A DNA stretch of 42,948 bases from Microcystis wesenbergii FACHB-1317 (GTDB lineage: Bacteria > Cyanobacteriota > Cyanobacteriia > Cyanobacteriales > Microcystaceae), in contig NZ_JACJQV010000185.1 of NCBI RefSeq assembly GCF_014696875.1, forward strand, positions 1-42,948, read 5' to 3'. This document shows positions 32,730 to 41,452 of the stretch, piece by piece. The position numbers and the translations under genes are program-made. Every line of letters begins with the position of its first letter. Positions within the stretch are counted from its first letter, which is position 1. The notes below the pieces were generated by a model. That model saw only the letters and a list, made by a program, of their open reading frames with translations, was not told the origin of the DNA and did not search any database.

Positions 32730-32970
32730 ACAGTAAACAGTAATCAGTAAAAAGACAGTAGGAAGCTGCTATTTAATACTGCCCACTTAATACATACTGC
32801 ACACTTAAATAGGGAGGCACAATTATTTGTAGAATGGGTTAGCGGTAGCGTAACATGAGCGGGTGTTGGGTTGAAGCATGAAAACCAACCTACGTTCTGA
32901 TAACTGATAACTGATAACTGATAACTGATAACTGATAACTGATAACTGATAACTGATAACTGATAACTGA
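32717..32970. repeat. Composite repeat: decayed blocks, GTTGGGTT element, heptamer satellite
   Basis: In order: AGTGAACAG/AGTAAACAG blocks from 32717; ATTTAATACTGCCCACTTAA with TACATACTGCACACTTAA (about 32778-32811), the inverted counterpart of 13437-13475; a GTTGGGTT...AACCAAC inverted element (32865-32889), as at 3671; then about ten CTGATAA units (32897-32970). It covers the whole spacer before the Tab2 gene and ends 8 nt before its ATG. Confidence 0.88.
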
Positions 32971-32977
32971 AAAAAAT

Positions 32978-33853
32978 ATGACTATTTGGGAACTTGATTT
33001 TTATTCGCGGCCGGTGGTGGATGAAAATAATAAAAAAAGATGGGAATTATTAATCTGTGAAACTCCGGCAACAATCGATCGCCCCTCCGATACAATATTT
33101 AAATATGCCAGTTATTGTCCTAATACGATGGTTAATTCCCAATGGTTAGGAGAGGCAATTACTGCAGCTATCAAGGCAGCGGGAGTAACTCCCAAAAAAA
33201 TTCGCTTTTTCCGTCGTCAGATGAATAACATGATTAGCAAAGCTTGCGAGGATATCGGTATTCCCGCTTCCCCTAGTCGTCGCACTCATGCTTTAACTAG
33301 ATGGATAGAAGAAAGAATGGTTAATTTCTATCCTCAAGAAGTTGGTTATGATCAAAATTTAACTAAAACCGCTTCCGTGAATTATCCTCCTTTAAATGCT
33401 GTTCCCCTTCCCGATGCTGTCCGGGGAGATAAGGCAGATAAATGGGCTTTTGTTACGCTAGAATTGTCTTCTTTTCATGATATAAAAGATTGGGATATTA
33501 GCTTCGGAGAAAATTTGCCTATACTAGGGATGGGATTAGATGAGAATCTAAAAATCCCCGGTTTAGTTATTTTTTCCCCCCGCGCTTTACCCTTAGCTGG
33601 TTGGATGTCAGGGTTAGAAATGGCCTATTTAAAGTTAGAAACTGGTTCCCGTCCCGTGCTACGTTTAGAAACGGGTGCTAGTGATAGCTGGATTCTCGTC
33701 AACGTCACTAATGCCGAGACTTTAAAGGAAGCCAAAAACTTTGAAGAAGCTAAACAAAAAGCGAATAATCTGCATTTTTTAGCCATTCAATCTAACCCTG
33801 AATCGGAATCCTTCGCTGGTTTTTGGCTACTACAAGAAGGCTCTCAAGAGTAA
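32978..33853 (+). CDS. Tab2/Atab2-family RNA-binding protein
   Basis: A 291-aa protein opening MTIWELDFYSRPVVDENNKK, the family hallmark, with KKIRFFRRQMNNMISKACED, PSRRTHALTRWIEER, PLPDAVRGDKADKWAFVTLE and GWMSGLEMAYLKLE. In algae and plants Tab2/Atab2 binds psaB mRNA and promotes photosystem I translation; cyanobacterial members are assumed to act in photosystem biogenesis. The protein is soluble. The heptamer satellite abuts the start, with AAAAAA just upstream and no clear Shine-Dalgarno. Confidence 0.9.
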   Translation: MTIWELDFYSRPVVDENNKKRWELLICETPATIDRPSDTIFKYASYCPNTMVNSQWLGEAITAAIKAAGVTPKKIRFFRRQMNNMISKACEDIGIPASPSRRTHALTRWIEERMVNFYPQEVGYDQNLTKTASVNYPPLNAVPLPDAVRGDKADKWAFVTLELSSFHDIKDWDISFGENLPILGMGLDENLKIPGLVIFSPRALPLAGWMSGLEMAYLKLETGSRPVLRLETGASDSWILVNVTNAETLKEAKNFEEAKQKANNLHFLAIQSNPESESFAGFWLLQEGSQE

Positions 33854-33864
33854 AGTTTAGTAAA

Positions 33865-33883
33865 GGTGGGTTTTCAATCCACC
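33865..33883. terminator. Weak hairpin between convergent genes
   Basis: GGTGG (33865-33869) and CCACC (33879-33883) form a short stem with a 9-nt loop in the 44-bp gap between Tab2 and the carotenoid oxygenase gene, which converge here. There are short T/A runs but no strong U-tract. A bidirectional terminator is plausible. Confidence 0.35.
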
Positions 33884-33897
33884 CCTAGACAATTAAC

Positions 33898-35367
33898 TTA
33901 AAAACATTGTCGGGTCCAACTACCGTGTAACCCGTAGGGAATATGATGTTTAAGATGGATAACCGCTAGGGAATTAGTGATATCTTTAGCATCTAAGATC
34001 ACCACATTCGATCGATGACTAGCCGCATCGTAAGTGACAACCAATAACCAACCATCATCTTCAGCGATTCCATCGGGTTTAGGCACAAAAACTGGCTCAC
34101 CCGCAAATCCCCGGGGAGCAAAAGAATGTAATTGTTTTTCTCCCGTTAATAGGTCCAGTTTTAAGATTGCTTGCAAAGGAGCATTACCGGTGGCATGATG
34201 AGTGGCAGCGATGTATAAATAACGGTAATCTCGACCAACTTTTGCAGGATTAATGCTGGGAAATTCACAACAATGCTCTAGAATACATTCTCTTGTAACG
34301 GTATTTTCTGATAAATTTAGTGTAAATCGCCACAGATGTCCGGGAGCTAAACTATCAAAATCTACCGATTGAAAATTGCTATTTGAATCCAGTTGTGGTA
34401 AGGATTGATAACAAATAGAATCAATATAAATTTTCTCCCCTTGTTCAAAAGCATTGCTATGATGGAACACAAAACCCGATGGAGTTTCTAAAACTTTCAC
34501 TTCTCTTTTGTTAGGATCCCGGGGGATAATAATAATCCTAGTTAACTTGTCCGGTTGATTAATAACGCATTCTCCCGCACCTTTTAACCCAAAAAGAAAG
34601 GGGAAAGGATTATAACCAACCGGGTTTTGGAAAAAGATAGCGTAGTGGGGAGTAATAACAAAATCGTGGATAAAACAGAAGCCAGGTATACTGTGGGTAT
34701 GACGACGTAATAACTTACCCGTGGGACTAATTTCGTAGAGAGTAATAGCACTCGACAAACCCGTTTTAATGGCAAAATTTACCAGACAAGGTTGATGATT
34801 ATCGAAGATACAAGCGGGATCGATGCGAGGATGAGCGGCAAAAGCATCGCCTCTTTCTAAGATACCATCGAGATAGTCTAAACCAATAGTATCAAGGGTT
34901 TTAGCATCGAGGCGATGGGGTTCGGCCGCTTCCCAAAGTGCCAGTAATTTATTACCCCAGTAGATAACATTAGTATTAGCAATATTTTTCAGACGCAAAT
35001 CAAAAGCATTGCCGAAAATTCCCCCCGGTTTTTTCGTGCCGAAAACACCGCGATAAAGGGGTTTTCCCGCTTTCTGTTCCTGGAGATAACCCTCGGTTTT
35101 AACAAAACGATTACGATAATGTACGCGCCCATGATTGAAGCTAATCGCGCTGATCATACCATCCCCATCGAAGGGATGAGCGATCGCAGTGCCAGCGATA
35201 TCCAGTAAACCGGGGCCGTTTTTAAAGACTGTACCCTGTAAATCGGCGGGAATTTGCCCCTCGATGTCCTCTACCTCGTAATCGTACTCGTTAGGTTGGG
35301 ATTGATAGCCTTTTTGCCAATCCTGACGATTATAGGATTTTTCGCCAATTGTCGGAGTTAATACCAT
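33898..35367 (-). CDS. Carotenoid (apocarotenoid) cleavage oxygenase
   Basis: A 489-residue RPE65-family non-heme iron dioxygenase. It opens with YDYEVEDIEGQIPADLQGTV and FKNGPGLLDIAGT. Iron-ligand histidine contexts are visible: HPRIDPAC region, FCFIHDFVITPHYAIFF, VFHHSNAFEQGEKIYID, and the C-terminal HIPYGLHGSW. Length and sequence fit the cyanobacterial apocarotenoid-15,15'-oxygenase group, which makes retinal from apocarotenals; the exact substrate is inferred. No signal peptide. It lies downstream of glnN in the same direction, separated by a terminator. Confidence 0.9.
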   Translation of the reverse strand: MVLTPTIGEKSYNRQDWQKGYQSQPNEYDYEVEDIEGQIPADLQGTVFKNGPGLLDIAGTAIAHPFDGDGMISAISFNHGRVHYRNRFVKTEGYLQEQKAGKPLYRGVFGTKKPGGIFGNAFDLRLKNIANTNVIYWGNKLLALWEAAEPHRLDAKTLDTIGLDYLDGILERGDAFAAHPRIDPACIFDNHQPCLVNFAIKTGLSSAITLYEISPTGKLLRRHTHSIPGFCFIHDFVITPHYAIFFQNPVGYNPFPFLFGLKGAGECVINQPDKLTRIIIIPRDPNKREVKVLETPSGFVFHHSNAFEQGEKIYIDSICYQSLPQLDSNSNFQSVDFDSLAPGHLWRFTLNLSENTVTRECILEHCCEFPSINPAKVGRDYRYLYIAATHHATGNAPLQAILKLDLLTGEKQLHSFAPRGFAGEPVFVPKPDGIAEDDGWLLVVTYDAASHRSNVVILDAKDITNSLAVIHLKHHIPYGLHGSWTRQCF

Positions 35368-35420
35368 GGTAGTTTTAGGTTTATATTTACTTTTCTTAAC
35401 ATAACTTAAAACTACCAGAG

Positions 35421-35459
35421 CTAAAAAGAAGGGGGTGGCTAATCATTTATTTACCCCCT
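35421..35459 (-). terminator. Intrinsic terminator of glnN
   Basis: On the minus strand, AGGGGGT and ACCCCCT (35430-35436 and 35453-35459) form a 7-bp GC-rich stem with a 16-nt loop, followed by TTCTTTTT (35422-35429). It starts 14 nt after the glnN stop codon and separates glnN from the carotenoid oxygenase gene. Confidence 0.75.
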
Positions 35460-35472
35460 CCTTGTCGTCTTG

Positions 35473-37644
35473 TTATTTAACAAACAACATTTCTTGATAG
35501 GTGGGTAGAGGCCAGAAATTGTCGGCCACTTCCCCTTCCAGTGTGTCAGCATATTCGCGCACCTTATCCATCAAGGGACGGATTGTTTGAGCGGAATACT
35601 GCATATGTTCCTCGATCGAGTCAAAATCGTGTTTAGCCATGGCTGCACTCAGTTTGCTAACGCCATCCATCAGTAATTTAATTAGATTCGAGACGGTTTG
35701 GGCGCTTTCCTTATCTATCTCGATGCCGATCGCCGCCGCATTAGCGATCGCTGAGGACAATTCCGACAAGTAGCGAACAGCAGCGGGATAAATAATCGTT
35801 TTAGCCATACTCACCACCAGTTTCGCCTCCACCTCGATGGCCAGCAAATACTGTTCCGCATAGACATCAAAACGACTTTCCAGTTCCACGGGGGTAAGCA
35901 CACCCATGCGGGTAAACAGTTCTTCGATATAATCGGCCCTCAGCACGGGTAAAGCATCGGCAGTGGTGCGGAGATTAGCCAAACCGCGCTCTTCTACCGC
36001 CATTTTGTGCCATTCTTGGGAATATCCGTTACCTCCGAAGATCACATTTCTGTGTTTGTCCATGATCTCCTTGAGAACACCCTGGGCAGCAGTATTGAGG
36101 TCTTCCCCAGCTTTCATCCGGCTTTCTAGGTTATCCGCCACCCAAGTCAGGGAATCGGCTAGAATCGTGTTCATCGCCACCAGCGGCCCAGAAACTGACT
36201 GATTAGAACCCACGGCCCGGAATTCAAAGCGATTGCCCGTAAAAGCAAAAGGAGAGGTACGATTGCGATCGCCTGGATCCTTGGGGAATACCGGCAGGGT
36301 ATCGACACCCAGATCCATCAATCCCGGGGCATCAGAACCCTCAATTTGTCCTTGGCTAATTTGGTCGAATACCTTTTCTAACTGACTGCCCAAATATACG
36401 GAAATAATGGCGGGAGGAGCTTCATTTGCCCCCAAACGGTGATCATTGCTGGCAGTAGCCACCACTGCGCGTAAAAGCGCCCCGTACTTGTGAACGCCAC
36501 GAATAACCGCCCCACAGAATAACAAAAACTGCATATTAGCGTGGGGAGTATCGCCCGGATCCAACAGATTGCCCTGGGTGGCGTTGCCGACAGACCAGTT
36601 AACGTGTTTTCCCGAACCATTAATTCCCGCAAAGGGTTTTTCGTGCAGTAGGCAAACAAAACCGTGTTTTTTAGCCGTACTTTTCAGCAAAGTCATAATT
36701 AACTGCTGATGGTCACTGGCCACGTTAGCAGCCTCGAAAAAGGGGGCAATCTCGAACTGTCCGGGGGCGACTTCATTATGGCGGGTTTTGGCCGGAATGC
36801 CGAGGCGATACATTCTTTCCTCTACTTCCTGCATAAACACCTGAACCCGTTCGGGAATCGCGCCAAAATAATGATCGTCGAACTGTTGACCCTTGGCGGC
36901 GGGTTTACCAAATAGGGTGCGACCGGTGAGCAGTAAATCGGGGCGACTATGGGCAAAATGAGCATCTACGAGGAAATATTCCTGTTCAGCGCCGCAGCTG
37001 GAGTTAACGGGGGCGACTTCCGTATGTCCTAATAGTTTAAGCACCCTGGTGGCGGCTTTACTCATCGATGAAATCGAGCGTAAAAGCGGCGTTTTTTTGT
37101 CGAGGGCCTCTCCTGTCCAAGAGATGAAAACCGTGGGGATACACAGGGTTACACCATTATCCGTCTCCATGACGTAGGCCGGACTGGTGACATCCCAAGC
37201 GGTGTAACCCCGCGCTTCAAAGGTGGAGCGAAGTCCGCCGTTAGGAAAGGAGGACCCGTCCGGTTCCCCTTGTACTAAGACTTTGCCCGTAAATTCTGTG
37301 ATCACCGAACCGTCGCTCTGCACGGAGATAAAGCCATCGTGTTTTTCGGCGGTGGCGTTGGTCATCGGATAGAAGACGTGAGCATAGTACAGCGCCCCTT
37401 TGGACGTGGCCCAATCCTTCATCGCAGCCGCCACCGCACTGGCGATGGAAACGTCTAATTTTCCCCCGGTTAAAATCGTGTTTTTGACCGACTTGAATAC
37501 ATCTTTCGGAAGACTGGCCTGCATTTTGCTCAGGGTAAAGACATCGGTTGCCCAGAGGGCCTCTAAACGTTGAGGAATTTTGCTCGGTAGGGGTTTACGG
37601 TCTGTGACTTGAGAGATAGCTTGAACACGGGTTCCATAACTCAT
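35473..37644 (-). CDS. glnN: Type III glutamine synthetase GlnN
   Basis: GlnN makes glutamine from glutamate, ammonia and ATP. In cyanobacteria it is a hexameric second synthetase, induced by NtcA under nitrogen starvation. The 723-residue length is typical of type III and far above GlnA (about 470). Seen: [16 protein letters not shown] (metal-binding Glu), [58 protein letters not shown] and [13 protein letters not shown], all GSIII blocks. It is monocistronic with its own terminator. No fully matching NtcA box (GTA-N8-TAC) was found upstream. Confidence 0.96.
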   Translation of the reverse strand: MSYGTRVQAISQVTDRKPLPSKIPQRLEALWATDVFTLSKMQASLPKDVFKSVKNTILTGGKLDVSIASAVAAAMKDWATSKGALYYAHVFYPMTNATAEKHDGFISVQSDGSVITEFTGKVLVQGEPDGSSFPNGGLRSTFEARGYTAWDVTSPAYVMETDNGVTLCIPTVFISWTGEALDKKTPLLRSISSMSKAATRVLKLLGHTEVAPVNSSCGAEQEYFLVDAHFAHSRPDLLLTGRTLFGKPAAKGQQFDDHYFGAIPERVQVFMQEVEERMYRLGIPAKTRHNEVAPGQFEIAPFFEAANVASDHQQLIMTLLKSTAKKHGFVCLLHEKPFAGINGSGKHVNWSVGNATQGNLLDPGDTPHANMQFLLFCGAVIRGVHKYGALLRAVVATASNDHRLGANEAPPAIISVYLGSQLEKVFDQISQGQIEGSDAPGLMDLGVDTLPVFPKDPGDRNRTSPFAFTGNRFEFRAVGSNQSVSGPLVAMNTILADSLTWVADNLESRMKAGEDLNTAAQGVLKEIMDKHRNVIFGGNGYSQEWHKMAVEERGLANLRTTADALPVLRADYIEELFTRMGVLTPVELESRFDVYAEQYLLAIEVEAKLVVSMAKTIIYPAAVRYLSELSSAIANAAAIGIEIDKESAQTVSNLIKLLMDGVSKLSAAMAKHDFDSIEEHMQYSAQTIRPLMDKVREYADTLEGEVADNFWPLPTYQEMLFVK

Positions 37645-37932
37645 AAGTATTTTTCCTATTTTGCTGTGTCGTGGATAAAGGGTTACTTTACTTAGGCGAT
37701 GACAAGTTTCCTACTAACTTTGATGTTGAAGTCCGGTCAGAGGCTATTCTCCGCTTAATAATTTTGATCCCACGGCACAAGCTTCTGTCCGGTTTTTATT
37801 TATCTGCTTACGCCGGCCTCTTTTCCGATCAATGAGCAACACCAGCCTTAATCTTAAGAACAGATGATCGAGAGATTTGTATCAAACATTACAAATCTCC
37901 CAAACCCGATCTTTCCCAAGCGATCGCACTGA

Positions 37933-37963
37933 GAAAACGGGTTTCTTTGAGAAACCCGTTTTC
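37933..37963. repeat. Palindromic repeat, 13-bp stem (first of a local family)
   Basis: GAAAACGGGTTTC (37933-37945) and GAAACCCGTTTTC (37951-37963) form a perfect stem with a TTTGA loop. It lies between divergent glnN and the PEP-CTERM gene, where a terminator would serve neither, so it is better seen as a dispersed palindrome. The rest of 37645-38065 shows only presumed promoter DNA. Confidence 0.9.
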
Positions 37964-38065
37964 TGGAGATAAAACTCTATACATCTATGCAATCGATAAA
38001 AAAGCGATATTTGACAAAATCGGGGGGGGGAGTAAAATGCTGGTGGAATTTGCCCAAAATTGCCC

Positions 38066-38785
38066 ATGAATTTTACAACTAACTTCAAATCTCTCTCTCT
38101 GGCTGGTGTTGTCTTCGCCGGCACAGTTAGCGCGATCGCTGGACTGACTATCCTCCCCGTCCAAGCGCTGCCGATCATCTACAATCCGACTCCAACCTTA
38201 ACGCTTAATGCAGGCTCTGCTACTCCCACCGTTGGAGCCTTAGTCAACACTGCCAACGGCAATGGGTTGACTGGACCTGGAAACGCTTTGCAGCAACAGC
38301 ACGTCGGAGGTAGCAATGGAGCTAATTTCTGGGGAGTACGTTTAGAAAGCGGGACGACTCCTGCTGATGTCAATCTTGATTTTGATTTTGGCAGTTCTGT
38401 GTTCTTAGATACCTTGGCTTTGTGGAATTACAACGCTTTTAATACCACAGCTACTGATCGCGGAATCAAGGATTTCACACTAATTCTCTCCAATAACTCC
38501 GACTTTAGCAGTCCAGTTTATGTATCAGGAACCCTAACACTACCTGAAGGTACGGCAACTAACATACCAGCGACAATCTTTTCCTTTCCTTTAATTCAAG
38601 CCCAATATGCTAGAATTGATGTAGCAAACAATTGGTTCGTTGGTTGGACAGCACCAGGGCCTATTGGTCTCTCTGAAGTTCGCTTTGCCCAGACTGTTCC
38701 TGTTCCCGAATCAAATTCTGTCTTAGGTTTGCTGGCCCTAGGCTTACTGGGAACGGCAGCGGCACTTAAGCGCCATTGGAACTGA
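38066..38785 (+). CDS. PEP-CTERM sorting-domain protein with discoidin-like domain
   Basis: 239 residues from ATG 38066; a TTG 6 nt earlier is less likely. An N-terminal signal peptide (LSLAGVVFAGTVSAIAGLTI, cleaved near ALP) is followed by an Asn/Thr-rich mature region with FGSSVFLDTLALWNYNAF, GIKDFTLILSNNSDFSS, YARIDVANNW and IGLSEVRF, the pattern of an F5/8 type C-like beta-sandwich. The C-terminus has VPVPESNSVLGLLALGLLGT and KRHWN: a variant PEP motif, TM helix and basic tail, for exosortase-dependent sorting to the cell surface. No exosortase is in the window. Its last 20 nt recur twice downstream within repeats. Confidence 0.85.
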   Translation: MNFTTNFKSLSLAGVVFAGTVSAIAGLTILPVQALPIIYNPTPTLTLNAGSATPTVGALVNTANGNGLTGPGNALQQQHVGGSNGANFWGVRLESGTTPADVNLDFDFGSSVFLDTLALWNYNAFNTTATDRGIKDFTLILSNNSDFSSPVYVSGTLTLPEGTATNIPATIFSFPLIQAQYARIDVANNWFVGWTAPGPIGLSEVRFAQTVPVPESNSVLGLLALGLLGTAAALKRHWN

Positions 38786-39040
38786 GAAAACGGAAGAAAA
38801 CGGGTTTCTTTGAGAAACCCGTTTTCTGTTTAAGCGCCATTTGGACTGAGAAAACGGGTTTCTTTGACAAGAAAACGGAAGAAAACGGGTTTCTTTGAGA
38901 ACAAAGAAGAAAACCAAAGAAGAAAACGGGTTTCTTTAAGAAGAAAACGGAAGAAAACTGATTTCTTTGAGAAACCCGTTTTCTGCTTAAGCGCCATTGG
39001 AACTGAGAAAACGGGTTTCTTTGAGAAACCCGTTTTCTGA
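38786..39040. repeat. Palindrome array with duplicated gene 3' end
   Basis: Two perfect copies of the GAAAACGGGTTTC / GAAACCCGTTTTC palindrome (38796-38826 and 39007-39037), one degenerate copy near 38955-38983, and several half-palindromes GAAAACGG(GTTTC) between them. The segment AAGCGCCATTGGAACTGAG, which encodes the C-terminus and stop of the PEP-CTERM gene, is repeated at about 38831 (as CATTTGGACTGAG) and about 38991, each joined to a palindrome copy. The arrangement implies stepwise duplication that included the gene end. Confidence 0.9.
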
Positions 39041-39122
39041 ACTTTTGGAGATCGCTAGGGATTGCTAACTCGCGCTAGACTAGATTAAAATAATTAATTA
39101 ACTCCCAATCATTTGTTTAATC

Positions 39123-39392
39123 ATGAGTCAAGCTGCTGCAATCAATACTAAACTAATTGATTCTCTTGCTCAAATTATCCTTTCCTTAACTGACGAAGAA
39201 CAACAGCTTCTGCTACAAAAAATCCAGCATCCAGCCTTATCTGATCTCGATTTTCAGCAAGGTTTTCCCTTTGATGTTCAAATTCCTAATACAGAAACGC
39301 TCGCCGCCATTGAAGAAGTAGAAAAACATCCTGAGCGTCTTAAGCGTTATAGCAGCGTCGGGCAGATGTTCGAGGATTGGAACAGTGATTAA
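39123..39392 (+). CDS. Antitoxin-like protein, solitary
   Basis: 89 residues: MSQAAAINTKLIDSLAQIIL, a SLTDEEQQLLLQKIQ helix that resembles the N-terminal part of DUF2281-like antitoxins, and an acidic end (VEKHPERLKRYSSVGQMFEDWNSD). It would be expected to precede a toxin gene, but only a 24-codon frame follows. It sits between two clusters of palindromic repeats. Assignment as an antitoxin is by pattern and context; alternative: orphan regulatory protein. Confidence 0.6.
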   Translation: MSQAAAINTKLIDSLAQIILSLTDEEQQLLLQKIQHPALSDLDFQQGFPFDVQIPNTETLAAIEEVEKHPERLKRYSSVGQMFEDWNSD

Positions 39393-39459
39393 GACAACCC
39401 AAGTGCGGATTCCTGCCTTGATGCGTAGTGTCGAAGAAATTAAACTTGAATGGAGTTAA
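39385..39459 (+). pseudogene. 24-codon frame overlapping the antitoxin, probable toxin remnant
   Basis: A GTG at 39385-39387 overlaps the antitoxin stop by 8 nt (GTGATTAA), the usual toxin-coupling arrangement. The frame reads VIKTTQVRIPALMRSVEEIK and ends after four more residues. No toxin family can be recognised from this. The palindromic repeat block begins 28 nt downstream, so a toxin gene may have been lost there. Confidence 0.35.
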
Positions 39460-39486
39460 ATATGGATTTTGTAGTCGCGCAGCTAG

Positions 39487-39600
39487 AAAACGGGTTTCTC
39501 AAAGAAACCCGTTTTCTCTCAAAGAAACCCGTTTTCTCTCAAAGAAACCCGTTTTCTCTCAAAGAAACCCGTTTTCTCTCAAAGAAACCCCTTTTCTGGA
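39487..39600. repeat. Inverted copy of the palindrome followed by a 20-bp tandem repeat
   Basis: The element here starts with the palindrome in the opposite orientation (loop TCAAA, about 39487-39517). Its right arm is then amplified with a 20-nt period: AAAGAAACCC begins at 39501, 39521, 39541, 39561 and 39581, and the last unit carries one change (CCCCTTTT). It ends just 3 nt before the stop codon of the next gene. Confidence 0.92.
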
Positions 39601-39603
39601 CTG

Positions 39604-41043
39604 TCAATCTCTTGTCTCGATTAATTCGGGGACAAGTTCAGGTATAAAACCGGGTTCAGCTAAAGAACCAGTAACATGATGTTCAAAGACTTCTGCGGGG
39701 GGAAAAGTTTTCTTGACTTCCTGAGATTGCGGATCCGTAGAAGGTAGCCATTTAATTAGGGGTAAAGGTAGGAGAGTAGAGAGATTAGTAATCACCACCA
39801 ATAACCAAAGGTTATCAAAATTAGTTTCGGTGACTCCCAACCAATGGGTTAATAAAGCGCCGATTTCTTGGGAAACTAATCCTGACATATTCCAGATAGA
39901 CATTAATAAAGCGAATAGAGATGCTTCAATGCCCACGGGACAAAGACGCGCTGATAAAATTAAGACGGGTAAAAAGGCAATTTGTCCCATGACGGTGAGG
40001 ATGAGACTATCCCCCAAACTAAACCAATGATCGTCAATACCGAGCGCTCGATTAGTATGGGTAACTAAGATTAGGGTAGTCATCCCTAAAAGCGCCGAAA
40101 TCACCGTACTGCAACCCAAAATTAAACGAAAGGAAATCGCTTTTAAAAACCGTTGATATACCCAGATCCCCAGGATCGAGGCTAAACTGGTGACTAAGCG
40201 CACTCGTCCTAAAAATTCCGGTTCAAATCCTAACTCGTTGGTGGTGAAGTAGAAAAAGGCAGAATCGGCGCTAGGGGTAGCCTGCCAGAGAAAAATAAAG
40301 GCAGTGGGTAATAAAATTGATTTTTGTCTAATTGCTGACCATAATTGCCCGATTTGCTCCTTGACTTTCGGCGTGGATTGTGATTCATCATTGTTATTCT
40401 TGATTTTTTCCTCTGTAATTAAAAACGCCATGGCTGAGGCAATCAGGGGAAAAATAGCCGTGAGAGCGAAGACAGGACGAGTACCAAGGTGTGCCAGTAA
40501 CCAACCCCCCAGATAAGCCGTAATTAAGCCGCCTAAAGCCGATATTCCCCAAGTTAAGGACTGTAGAGAACCGGATTGAGTGAAGGACTCTTTGCGCGCT
40601 CTTTCTACTACCAAAGAATCGACGATGACATCACTAATGGTGACAGAAAGGGAACCAAGCAGGATCGCGGCCATCGCTTGCCAGGCATTCTCCACCACAG
40701 TGGCTAGGGCCAACCAAGCTAAAACCCCGAGAATTCCCGATAAAATTAGGTAGGGCCGACGACGATAGCCGAAAATAGGCAAACCATCCGAAAGAAAGCC
40801 AAAAGCTGGTTTAATCACCCAAGGAATCGCCGCCACTCCGATTAATGCCCCCATCTGGGAGGGACTCAAGGCCAAATCGTCTTTTAAAAAGAAGCTAACC
40901 GCTAATCGGGAGAGTCCGAGAATGCCCTGCACGAAATAAACCCCTAAAATGCCAATTAATTCGGGATTAGGGTCATTTCCGAACAAGATACTCTCTTTAA
41001 GGAATTTTTTCCCGCGATCGATGCCAAGGCGATTAATAAGCAT
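39604..41043 (-). CDS. Folate/biopterin-type MFS transporter (FBT family)
   Basis: A 479-residue membrane protein with about 12 hydrophobic segments. Family marks: LIGILGVYFVQGILGLSRLA, FFLKDDLALSPSQMGALIG, PWVIKPAFGFLSDGLPIFGY with RRRPYLILSG, and DVIVDSLVVERAR. These define the folate-biopterin transporter group shared by cyanobacteria, plastids and protozoa; the Synechocystis homologue transports folates. The C-terminal cytosolic tail is acidic (VPELIETRD). Its 3' end abuts the 20-bp tandem repeat. No operon partner. Confidence 0.88.
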   Translation of the reverse strand: MLINRLGIDRGKKFLKESILFGNDPNPELIGILGVYFVQGILGLSRLAVSFFLKDDLALSPSQMGALIGVAAIPWVIKPAFGFLSDGLPIFGYRRRPYLILSGILGVLAWLALATVVENAWQAMAAILLGSLSVTISDVIVDSLVVERARKESFTQSGSLQSLTWGISALGGLITAYLGGWLLAHLGTRPVFALTAIFPLIASAMAFLITEEKIKNNNDESQSTPKVKEQIGQLWSAIRQKSILLPTAFIFLWQATPSADSAFFYFTTNELGFEPEFLGRVRLVTSLASILGIWVYQRFLKAISFRLILGCSTVISALLGMTTLILVTHTNRALGIDDHWFSLGDSLILTVMGQIAFLPVLILSARLCPVGIEASLFALLMSIWNMSGLVSQEIGALLTHWLGVTETNFDNLWLLVVITNLSTLLPLPLIKWLPSTDPQSQEVKKTFPPAEVFEHHVTGSLAEPGFIPELVPELIETRD

Positions 41044-41186
41044 GAAGTTTCATAAATATTTGTTACTGTCTCTATAATAATGATTGAGCGCTCGATCGGT
41101 GCGTTAGCTGTTAGGGTTTAACTGTTGAGCTTTAGGTTTTGGCGGTTGGGTATTGGGTTTTAGGGTTTTAGGTGAATTTCCCCATA

Positions 41187-41440
41187 AAAGGCTTATTGTC
41201 GTGTTATCGGGAAATTTTCTTGCGATCGCTCTGTTAACATAGCGTTTCTGATTCACAAAAGGTACATTTACGATCCTGAACAGCTTAATCAGCAAAGGTT
41301 TAAGTGTGCCGCACAGATGCGAGAACCGCTATATACAGAAAGATTTTTAAAAAAATGTGTATTTGGGGTGATATGGGGAAAGTTTATTTATAATATCTAG
41401 TCAGTCCCCAGTGACAAGGCTATTGGATTTTCAATACAAG
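41187..41440 (+). promoter_or_regulatory. Duplicated upstream region, copy 1 (before the lipoprotein gene)
   Basis: Two blocks are shared with 42190-42350. Block A is TTATTGTCGTGTTATCGGGA and onward through TTGCGATCGCTCT (about 41189-41229). Block B runs from AGATTTTT through AATGTGTATTTGGGGTGAT, AATATCTAGTCAGTCCCCAG and TTGGATTTTCAATA (about 41340-41438). About 100 bp separates the blocks here but only about 15 bp in copy 2. It ends at the start of the lipoprotein gene, so it may hold its promoter. 41044-41186 shows only T/G-rich low-complexity DNA. Confidence 0.75.
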
Positions 41441-41452
41441 TCATAAAAGTTT

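Noticed and set aside
37645-37860. NtcA site upstream of glnN
   Set aside because: Best candidate GTAGGAAACTTGTC (minus strand) keeps only the GTA half; no correct TAC at N8 and no suitably spaced -10.
39501-39600. CRISPR-like array
   Set aside because: Units are contiguous with no spacers and derive from a palindrome arm; no cas genes nearby.
39450-39679. Open frames with repeated LSKKPVF/SQRNPFS peptides
   Set aside because: They arise only because the 20-bp tandem repeat lacks stops; no start signal and no conserved domain.
41104-41295. 63-aa minus-strand ORF
   Set aside because: Low-complexity Pro/Asn/Lys product from T/G-rich DNA overlapping the duplicated upstream block; no start signal.
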